Of a stretch of 12,615 nt of DNA, positions 6,174 through 11,321 are shown piece by piece. The DNA is from Clostridia bacterium (GTDB lineage: Bacteria > Bacillota > Clostridia > Christensenellales > Borkfalkiaceae). Both the position numbers and the translations under genes were made by a program. The notes under the pieces were generated by a model that was not told the origin of the DNA, did no database searches, and was given only the letters and a program-made list of their open reading frames with translations. The DNA is taken from the NCBI GenBank assembly GCA_017504065.1, contig JAFVRU010000162.1:1-12615 (forward strand), written 5' to 3'. Position 1 is the first letter of the stretch. Each line of letters begins with the position of its first letter.

Positions 6174-6204
6174 ACCCCCCAGCGATTTCGCTGGGGGGTA
6201 TTTT
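6174..6204 (+). terminator. Rho-independent terminator after the XRE regulator
   Basis: ACCCCCCAGCG (6174-6184), loop ATTT and CGCTGGGGGGT (6189-6199) form a perfect 11-bp GC-rich stem followed by ATTTT. It lies between convergent genes. On the - strand the tract after the stem is TTGCTTT, so it may also end queT transcription. Confidence 0.9.
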
Positions 6205-6221
6205 ATGCCTGTTTAGAGAGT

Positions 6222-6746
6222 TTACTTGGTCGTTCGGCGGATACGGCTTTGAAAGAGAAAATAGAATGGAGCACCTAATCCGTATACCCAAACGGATTGG
6301 GTGAGCAAAAAGCAAGTCGCATAGAATCCGTAAGCGGAGAGCATACTGCTTTTTCCGCCGAGATCCCCGCACAAAACAACGATAATAAAAGGTATGATCA
6401 GAGCGTTGAACACAACGGGGAAAATTCCGCCGAGCGCCAAACGCGGAAAATCTTTTTTAAAAAATCGACCGATTAAATAAGTACAAAAAGCCGCCAAAAG
6501 CGTTGCAAGCGAGCCGATCAGCACGTCGTAAACCAAGAACGGCGACGAAAGATTGGAGAGCATGCACCCAATCCAAAGGGCGGGTACGGCTTCGAAGAAG
6601 AACAGCGGTAAAATACAAAGCGCCTCCGCAGGACGGATCTGTAACGGTCCGAAAGCAAAGGGCGCGAATGCGTAGGTGAGCACCACGTATAAAGCGGCGA
6701 TGATCCCTGCGCGGCAAAGACGTTTGGTCGTGAAAACGTTTTTCAT
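6222..6746 (-). CDS. queT: QueT-family queuosine-precursor transporter (ECF substrate-binding component)
   Basis: QueT proteins are S components of energy-coupling-factor transporters, thought to import a precursor of queuosine such as preQ1 or preQ0. The 174-residue product is almost entirely hydrophobic with about five to six membrane segments, and it shows the family stretch GPLQIRPAEALCILPLFF (33-50), followed by GCMLSNL (60-66). The length fits the usual 160 to 180. The start at 6746 is chosen because GAGGT lies seven bases upstream; an open extension to 6887 has no such site and would cross the promoter and riboswitch. The gene lies downstream of yyaC in the same direction but has its own promoter, and its leader folds as a preQ1-I riboswitch, which independently supports the substrate. 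ECF energising subunits are not in the window and are probably encoded elsewhere. Confidence 0.9.
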   Translation of the reverse strand: MKNVFTTKRLCRAGIIAALYVVLTYAFAPFAFGPLQIRPAEALCILPLFFFEAVPALWIGCMLSNLSSPFLVYDVLIGSLATLLAAFCTYLIGRFFKKDFPRLALGGIFPVVFNALIIPFIIVVLCGDLGGKSSMLSAYGFYATCFLLTQSVWVYGLGAPFYFLFQSRIRRTTK

Positions 6747-6756
6747 AAGTTGTACC

Positions 6757-6798
6757 TCGGTTTTTTTATTAAGGAAGTGTTCTACCGAAAACCTTCCT
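6757..6798 (-). ncRNA. preQ1-I (class I) riboswitch in the queT leader
   Basis: Reading the - strand from 6798, the leader contains AGGAA (P1 5' arm), GGTTT, TCGGT (P2 5' arm), AGAACA, C, TTCCT (P1 3' arm), an A-rich stretch TAATAAAAAA and ACCGA (P2 3' arm). This is the H-type pseudoknot order of preQ1-I aptamers, and the ACAC before the P1 3' arm matches the position of the preQ1-pairing cytosine in the Bacillus subtilis example. The P2 3' arm overlaps the GAGGT ribosome binding site (6754-6758), so ligand binding would repress translation of queT. P2 is slightly longer than usual. A covariance-model search would confirm it. Confidence 0.75.
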
Positions 6799-6809
6799 AA
6801 AGCGTTTCT

Positions 6810-6839
6810 ATTATAGCACGCAAACAAAGAAAAAGTCAA
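6810..6839 (-). promoter_or_regulatory. Sigma-A promoter of queT
   Basis: On the - strand, TTGACT (6834-6839) and TATAAT (6810-6815) are separated by 18 bp. The predicted start, near 6803, is about five bases before the riboswitch. The promoter lies five bases after the yyaC stop codon. Confidence 0.78.
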
Positions 6840-6844
6840 GCTTT

Positions 6845-7474
6845 TTACTGCGATTTTGCGATCCCGCTTTTCCCGCATCGCTCCCAAAGCAAATTCGCGA
6901 TCGCGTCCGAAACGATTTCGGACATTGTATATACGAGATTGAGCCGCGTGGTGTTGAGCAACCCGTAATTCGCTACGGATTTTTCCGCAACAACGCCCAT
7001 AATCGAAATATCCCCAATCGCGCCGAGTTTTTTATTTGCCCCTGCGCCTGGCCGTAGCGGCGTATCGTTGATTTTGATGAGCCCAATATCCCCTGCGTCG
7101 CCGACTGCAGCGTCAATCGCGATCACAGGGCTTCCCCTATGCGTTTCCTTTAAAAACGTACGCATATACCGTATTTCTTTTGCGGTAACGGGCGCGGCGA
7201 GCGTTCCGTATAAAAATACGCGCAGCCCCTGCGTTTTATACCGCAGCATAGAACCTGTAATCGGACCTAAACAATCCCCGATTGCAAGATCGCTCCCCAC
7301 GCAAACGATGACGGGCGAAAGTTCGTTGTTTTCGCCTATTTCTGCGCTTGAACGCGTACCTGCCCCGCGGTTTTCGGTCTTTTTTCGCTGCAAAAACTCT
7401 CGTAAAAGCGTATCCGTAGCCATTGCCGCTCCGTCGGCGGCAAACTTATTATAAATATGAAAAGAATACTCCAT
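6845..7474 (-). CDS. yyaC: YyaC-like sporulation protein (DUF1256, germination protease/HybD-like fold)
   Basis: YyaC-family proteins are found in spore formers and resemble the germination protease and hydrogenase-maturation protease fold; the exact substrate is not established. The 209-residue product contains VCVGSDLAIGDCLGP (57-71), matching the family's cIGTDrstGDsLGPl; YGTLAAPVTAKEI (89-101), matching GTLdePVHA.Nl; AIDAAVGDAGDIG (119-131), with a conserved Asp; and RPGAGANKKLGAIGDISIMG (141-160). The N-terminal 50 residues are less conserved. The start at 7474 is chosen because AAGGGG lies about seven bases upstream. An in-frame extension to 7597 would run across the cvpA promoter and has no site. 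In Bacillus subtilis yyaC lies next to soj-spo0J near the origin, so its place beside a DnaA-box cluster fits. A clear promoter was not found. Confidence 0.85.
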   Translation of the reverse strand: MEYSFHIYNKFAADGAAMATDTLLREFLQRKKTENRGAGTRSSAEIGENNELSPVIVCVGSDLAIGDCLGPITGSMLRYKTQGLRVFLYGTLAAPVTAKEIRYMRTFLKETHRGSPVIAIDAAVGDAGDIGLIKINDTPLRPGAGANKKLGAIGDISIMGVVAEKSVANYGLLNTTRLNLVYTMSEIVSDAIANLLWERCGKSGIAKSQ

Positions 7475-7583
7475 GCCCGCGCCCCTTTTACACTCAATAC
7501 GAAGAAAAGTATAGCCAAAGACCACGAGTTTTAAACGGAAAATCGCTACGGAAAAGAAAAAACGAAAAAAATCCGTTCGGGGG

Positions 7584-7612
7584 TTGAAAAAAATCAAGCA
7601 ATGTGGTATAAT
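7584..7612 (+). promoter_or_regulatory. Sigma-A promoter of cvpA
   Basis: TTGAAA (7584-7589) and TATAAT (7607-7612) are 17 bp apart, 30 bp before the cvpA ATG. The -10 box is perfect and the -35 box has two mismatches. Confidence 0.78.
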
Positions 7613-7641
7613 AATACAATAGAAAGCAAAAAGGAGCGATT

Positions 7642-8364
7642 ATGTCGAACGGCGTTTTTAAAAATTTATGCGCGATGCAATGGTCGGGGTATATCCTAGA
7701 CGTCATCGTGGTAGTTTGCCTGCTCGGATTTATGATCGTTTCGTCGAGAAAGGGCTTTATCGAATGCCTTTTCGGGTTTGCTTCCACGATTTTAGCGATT
7801 TTTATTGCGGTTGCCTTTGCCAAAACGTTCTTGAAACTGACGGACGGACTGTTTGGGCTGCAAGACTTTTTCGATCGAAAATTCACCCATTCATTCTCTA
7901 AACTTTCGGGCTTTGATACGGACATTTCCGAGCAAGGCTTGGAAGCGGCGCTTCAAGGCAAGGATATTTCCGCGCTGCTTGGAAAATTGGCGTTGAAAAC
8001 GTTCGGGAAAGGGGAGCTTGCGGTGGGTACGACGCTCGGTATGGTCATCGGAGCAACGCTCGCGAAACTGACGGCGACGTTAATTTCCGCAATTTTGCTC
8101 TTTATCGTAGTAAAATTGTTGCTTCTTCTGACGAAAACTTTGCTCCGCGCGATCATTTCTCGGTTGAAGCTATTAGACGCAGTCGATTCCCTGCTTGGCG
8201 CGGCGGTTGGCGCGATCGAGTGTCTTTTGCTTATCAGTTTCGTGTTCTCGGTGCTGACTGTATTCCCGTCGCAAACGGTCGGTTCGTATTTGGAAAACGG
8301 CTTGCTGGTCGGCTGGCTTTACGAGCATAATTTGATTGTTTGGCTGCTCGGATTTTTGCTCTAA
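7642..8364 (+). CDS. CvpA-family integral membrane protein
   Basis: CvpA-like proteins are small multi-spanning membrane proteins. In Escherichia coli CvpA is needed for colicin V production, but the general function is unclear, and in Firmicutes they often lie beside division or recombination genes. The 240-residue protein has predicted helices at about 18-36, 43-62, 145-168 and 186-207, with the family features D20 in the first helix, a RKGF turn (36-39) and DAVDSLLGAAVGAIECLL (179-196) before the last helix. A polar loop of about 80 residues (63-143) between helices 2 and 3 and a hydrophobic C-terminus make it longer than the usual 160 to 200. AAGGAG (7631-7636) lies five bases before the ATG. 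It has its own promoter, and the stop is followed at once by a DnaA box and then a terminator. Confidence 0.85.
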   Translation: MSNGVFKNLCAMQWSGYILDVIVVVCLLGFMIVSSRKGFIECLFGFASTILAIFIAVAFAKTFLKLTDGLFGLQDFFDRKFTHSFSKLSGFDTDISEQGLEAALQGKDISALLGKLALKTFGKGELAVGTTLGMVIGATLAKLTATLISAILLFIVVKLLLLLTKTLLRAIISRLKLLDAVDSLLGAAVGAIECLLLISFVFSVLTVFPSQTVGSYLENGLLVGWLYEHNLIVWLLGFLL

Positions 8365-8401
8365 AAACAGTTATCCACACCGAAAAAGACATGTGAAAAA
8401 C

Positions 8402-8447
8402 TCCCCGAATCCGATTTGTTACAGTTTGTCGGACGGGGGATTTTTTT
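8402..8447 (+). terminator. Rho-independent terminator of cvpA, inside the DnaA-box region
   Basis: CCCCG (8403-8407) pairs with CGGGG (8434-8438) and TCCGA (8410-8414) with TCGGA (8429-8433), with two bulged As and a 14-base loop. A run of seven Ts (8441-8447) follows. It would stop cvpA transcription before most of the DnaA boxes. Confidence 0.8.
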
Positions 8448-8485
8448 GTCGAAAAATAAATTTATAAATTGTATGCAAACTCCGA

Positions 8486-8533
8486 AAAACAGGGTTATCC
8501 ACCGCAAATGTGGAGAAAACAGGGTTGTCCACC
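8486..8533 (+). repeat. Two direct repeats carrying DnaA-like boxes, 30-bp period
   Basis: The 18-base unit at 8486-8503 recurs at 8516-8533 with one change (TTATCCACC becomes TTGTCCACC), so the two copies are exactly 30 bp, about three helical turns, apart. An opposite-strand box (8509-8517) lies between them. The arrangement would place DnaA molecules on the same face of the DNA. Confidence 0.75.
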
Positions 8534-8610
8534 CACCAAAAATCAAAAATGTGGATAAATTGCGTGAAAACAACCCAAGGTGTATTATAAAAATCCAGTA
8601 AAATTTTTTA

Positions 8611-8638
8611 AAACCCTTGAAAACAAAGGGTTTTTCCT
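8611..8638 (+). terminator. Terminator-like hairpin in the AT-rich part of the origin region
   Basis: AAACCCTT (8611-8618), a seven-base loop and AAGGGTTT (8626-8633) form an 8-bp stem whose 3' arm runs into more Ts before CC. It may be a second stop for transcription from the left or a structural element of the origin. The stem is AT-rich and weak. Confidence 0.35.
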
Positions 8639-8842
8639 GTGGATAAACCGTCCACAAAAGGATACATACAAGAAAATGAAACGTCCAAAAGCTGTGGATA
8701 AAAAATTCAAAAATCAAAAAAAGTGGATAAATGTGCAAAAAAACCGCAAAAAAAGTGAAAAAAACCGCTCAATTATCCACAAACGTTTGTTCTTTTCCAC
8801 ACGGCGAAAAAAGTTGTCCACAAATATACGCTACGGAATAAA

Positions 8843-8865
8843 TGCATAAGGGGGATTTTTATGCA
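8843..8865 (+). promoter_or_regulatory. Orphan translation start signal with hairpin
   Basis: AAGGGGG (8848-8854) lies six bases before ATG 8861. TGCATAA (8843-8849) and TTATGCA (8859-8865) form a 7-bp stem that places the ribosome binding site in the loop and the ATG in the 3' arm. The first codons read MQKKRLGSGLNG, like the start of ParB proteins, but the frame continues antisense inside gerC and lacks any ParB domain. I therefore annotate only the signal. Confidence 0.4.
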
Positions 8866-8888
8866 AAAAAAGCGGTTAGGATCGGGGC

Positions 8889-10178
8889 TTAACGGACGTT
8901 TTCAAAACGCACTTTCACGTCGGCAAGCGAGCGGGACAAAACGGTGTCTTGATGCACGCGCAAACGTCGGTTCTTGTATTTCACGAGCCGTTCCCGAACC
9001 CGAAACACGTCGCAACCGCACGCGCGGCTTTTTTCGAAAACTCGATGAATTTCTCCTGCGAGTTTCTTTTCCGCGGCGGAAAGGTAGGCTTTGGAAACGT
9101 CGCCTGCATCGGATATCGATTCCATCGATTGAGCAACGGAATAATCTAATACGCCCGCCGTCATCGTCAAATCCACGTTCAACGTTGCCATACCGTCCTT
9201 GCCGACTTGGAGTTTGACGGACGGGGAATTGCGTTTCACGGTCAGCGTACAAGTGTCGCCGTTCCGCTCCACGGCATAGGAAGCGAGCCGAAGCTTACCT
9301 GTAACCGCGCACAAAGCAAACGTTTCTTCGCGGGTGAGCGTTTCCACTCGTTTCCCGTTCACAAACAGCGCGGTTTCGCCTGCGCTAAACACGGGCTTGT
9401 TTTGCTCCGATTGTCCGCTTTCGGAGTTTTTTTGTCCGCCCGAAGCTTCGCCTTGAGCTTGCCCTTGCGATTGCTCGCCGCCTGAGCTTCCCGAGCTTCC
9501 CGAACCGCCCGCTCCGCCTGAACCATTCGAACCGCCCTGCTGTTCGCCTTCGTTGCCGATTTTTTCTTGTTGCGGCTCGGTTTTCAAAACGGGCAAAAAC
9601 CCGCTTTTACTGTCGCTAAAATAGCCGATGGAGAATTCCCGCAAAGAGACGGGGAGCGCCGTTCCCACCCGTTCCGCATGCGCCGAGAGCACTTTTTGGA
9701 TTGCAACGCTGCTGGACGGATCGACGAGCGCGGACGCGTTCAAAATCTCTTTCGCCGTGCCGTCGCAGGTGGCGAGCAGGCAGTTGTCGGTGAGATACTC
9801 GTCGCGCAGAAAGAAATCGAGCGCGTCGAACACGTTTTGCTCGGCAACCGAGCTACCCAACACGATCAAATCGCAAAACACGAGCTTGGGATACCAGCCT
9901 GTTTTCGCGTTAATTTCGTCGAATGCGTCCGCGACGGTTTTTCCGCGGCTAACGATTTGAACGGCTTGGGTTTGTTTGCCCTGCGTGGACGATTGCGGAA
10001 TGGAGATTTGCGACGTTACGATAAACGAATCGGCGTCCCGATCGATCCCCGCAGCCAAAACGATCGCGGTTTTTTGCACGTCGAGCAGTCCAAAATCGTT
10101 GGAAAAGAATAAGACGAGCAAACCGAGTACAAGCAGTAAATAGTAACGTACGGTGTTTCGACTGTGTAAATTATGCAT
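8889..10178 (-). CDS. gerC: Spore germinant receptor C subunit (Ger(x)C family), without a lipobox
   Basis: Ger(x)C proteins are the outer-surface subunit of the three-part germinant receptor in the spore inner membrane. The 429-residue product begins with a hydrophobic helix (11-26) and then LLDVQKTAIVLAAGIDRD (31-48), the family's re-l-ela.v.giGiDk region. It continues with domain stretches such as FCDLIVLGSSVAEQNV (101-116), and the C-terminal domain ends ADVKVRFENVR. Family members usually carry a lipobox cysteine just before the first domain; here that place reads FFSND, so the helix may act as a permanent anchor. A 60-residue Gly/Ser/Gln/Glu linker (about 203-262) separates the N- and C-terminal domains. 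The start at 10178 has AGGAG upstream and overlaps the gerB stop by 8 bp; a longer open frame to 10340 lies inside gerB. Confidence 0.87.
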   Translation of the reverse strand: MHNLHSRNTVRYYLLLVLGLLVLFFSNDFGLLDVQKTAIVLAAGIDRDADSFIVTSQISIPQSSTQGKQTQAVQIVSRGKTVADAFDEINAKTGWYPKLVFCDLIVLGSSVAEQNVFDALDFFLRDEYLTDNCLLATCDGTAKEILNASALVDPSSSVAIQKVLSAHAERVGTALPVSLREFSIGYFSDSKSGFLPVLKTEPQQEKIGNEGEQQGGSNGSGGAGGSGSSGSSGGEQSQGQAQGEASGGQKNSESGQSEQNKPVFSAGETALFVNGKRVETLTREETFALCAVTGKLRLASYAVERNGDTCTLTVKRNSPSVKLQVGKDGMATLNVDLTMTAGVLDYSVAQSMESISDAGDVSKAYLSAAEKKLAGEIHRVFEKSRACGCDVFRVRERLVKYKNRRLRVHQDTVLSRSLADVKVRFENVR

Positions 10179-11310
10179 GCGATTTCTCCTTTGCCGACGG
10201 AGCGGCGGGGCGGGGTTTGCCGTTGGGCAAAAGCAGTAAAAGCAGGGGTAAAACGTCGGCAAACAACCAAAAGACCCAAACGAGTTTTCCCCCGACAACG
10301 CGGTAAAAGGCGTTGTAGTATTTATTGCAAAAGAATACAAACAGGAACAATGCGACGTTCAAAACGGCGGAAACGATCGCTTTCCGTTCCAAGGAAAAGG
10401 AGCGGGAAAACAAATGCGTTGCGTATTGCGCGGGGAGCGCGGTATAAAAGAACAAGACGATAGACAACAGATAGACGAACAGTAGGTCGATTCTACCGAT
10501 TACGGACAACGCCGGGAAGTATTGCGCGATTTTGGAAAACGCGTAATGTTCTCTCGGCGCGACGGAAGAAAAAATTCCGTAAAAGACGGCGAGAAAAAAC
10601 AGCGTACACAGCGCGCCGATCCCGTACCCGAATAAAATTTTCGGCGCGTCCTTTTTCTTGTATTGATAATTCCCGAGCAAAGGCAGCAGTAGCACAGCGT
10701 CCGAAAAATGGGGCGTAGTGTACTTGAACGCAGACATGGTACGCTCAAATTTCGTTCCGAACAGCGGAAGCAGGTGGGTAAAATCCGTTTCGGTCAAGGA
10801 AAGCGCCATTAGCGCGAAAAAGGAAAGCAGGAACAAAAACAAGCTGATATCGGCAAACCGTCCGACGGCTTTTATGCCTTTGGCGCAAATAAACGCGGAA
10901 AGGAAGAAGAAAAACAAAAAGGAAAAGGTGGTCGGCGCGGTGTCAAAGAACGCGGCGTAAGCGTATTTTTCCAAGTCCAAAATCGGCAACAAAACCGCAA
11001 ACAGAAAATAGGCGGCGTAGAATAGATAGACGACGATCACGCCCTTTTTCAAAACGCGTTGCAATCGCTCGAACAAAGGGGTTTCGGAGCGGGATACGAC
11101 GTAGAGAATGACAGCGAGCAGCCCCGCTTGCAAGAGAAAGTGTAAAAGCGCGGGAAGCAGTAGATCTCCCGCGGCGTATTTTGCGAGAATGGACGGAGCT
11201 TCCAAGAGCTTTGCCGCAGGCAAAACAAACGCGGCAAACAGCGCGATTTGCCGTCCGACGACGCGTTCGTTCGTCGGGGATTGGAACGGGGTTTGAAAGG
11301 TATGGTTCAT
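10171..11310 (-). CDS. gerB: Spore germinant receptor B subunit, GerAB-type permease
   Basis: GerAB-family proteins are integral membrane proteins of the amino acid/polyamine/organocation superfamily that act as the germinant-sensing subunit in the spore inner membrane. The 379-residue product starts with a short polar segment containing ERVVGRQIALFAAFVLPAAK (15-34), the usual beginning of the family's first helix, and has about ten hydrophobic segments. The stretch LSLTETDFTHLLPLFGT (about 169-185) corresponds to the family's loop before helix 6, which usually contains d..nl.Plf. The length fits the usual 360 to 370. GGGAG lies about eight bases before the ATG at 11310, and the gene starts 11 bp after the gerA stop. 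Its end overlaps gerC by 8 bp, so translation of the three subunits is probably coupled. Confidence 0.9.
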   Translation of the reverse strand: MNHTFQTPFQSPTNERVVGRQIALFAAFVLPAAKLLEAPSILAKYAAGDLLLPALLHFLLQAGLLAVILYVVSRSETPLFERLQRVLKKGVIVVYLFYAAYFLFAVLLPILDLEKYAYAAFFDTAPTTFSFLFFFFLSAFICAKGIKAVGRFADISLFLFLLSFFALMALSLTETDFTHLLPLFGTKFERTMSAFKYTTPHFSDAVLLLPLLGNYQYKKKDAPKILFGYGIGALCTLFFLAVFYGIFSSVAPREHYAFSKIAQYFPALSVIGRIDLLFVYLLSIVLFFYTALPAQYATHLFSRSFSLERKAIVSAVLNVALFLFVFFCNKYYNAFYRVVGGKLVWVFWLFADVLPLLLLLLPNGKPRPAAPSAKEKSHA

Positions 11311-11321
11311 AAAAATACTCC

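Larger units (their letters stand above)
8365..8860. other. DnaA-box cluster, probable chromosomal replication origin (oriC)
   Basis: This non-coding stretch contains five perfect TTATCCACA boxes: 8371-8379 (+), 8550-8558 (-), 8638-8646 (-), 8693-8701 (-) and 8773-8781 (+). Boxes with one mismatch lie at 8495-8503 (+), 8509-8517 (-), 8722-8730 (-), 8793-8801 (+) and 8814-8822 (+), and a two-mismatch box at 8525-8533 (+). They form a left group (8371-8558) and a right group (8638-8822) around an AT-rich segment at about 8577-8635, a candidate unwinding element. In the right group three - boxes are followed by three + boxes. Such density is typical of bacterial origins. A DnaA-titration site is the main alternative. 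dnaA is not adjacent, which is unusual. Confidence 0.8.

Noticed and set aside
6747..6887. N-terminal extension of queT to 6887
   Set aside because: It crosses the queT promoter and riboswitch and overlaps the end of yyaC; ATG 6746 has GAGGT seven bases upstream.
7475..7597. N-terminal extension of yyaC to 7597
   Set aside because: It would cover the cvpA promoter and has no ribosome binding site, whereas ATG 7474 has AAGGGG at the right distance.
8416..8849. Two overlapping + strand open frames (8416-8601 and 8580-8849)
   Set aside because: They only translate the DnaA boxes and AT-rich DNA into Lys/Asn-rich sequence, and there is no ribosome binding site or family match.
8861..9217. A 118-residue protein from the orphan ATG at 8861
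   Set aside because: After about 12 residues it is an Arg-rich antisense translation of gerC with no domain. Only the start signal is kept as a feature.
9480..9540. Short repeated GAGCTTCCC and CCGCC units
   Set aside because: They encode the Gly/Ser linker of GerC and are explained by low-complexity coding sequence.
10179..10340. N-terminal extension of gerC to 10340
   Set aside because: It lies inside gerB in another frame, and the ATG at 10178 has a good ribosome binding site followed by a proper hydrophobic helix.
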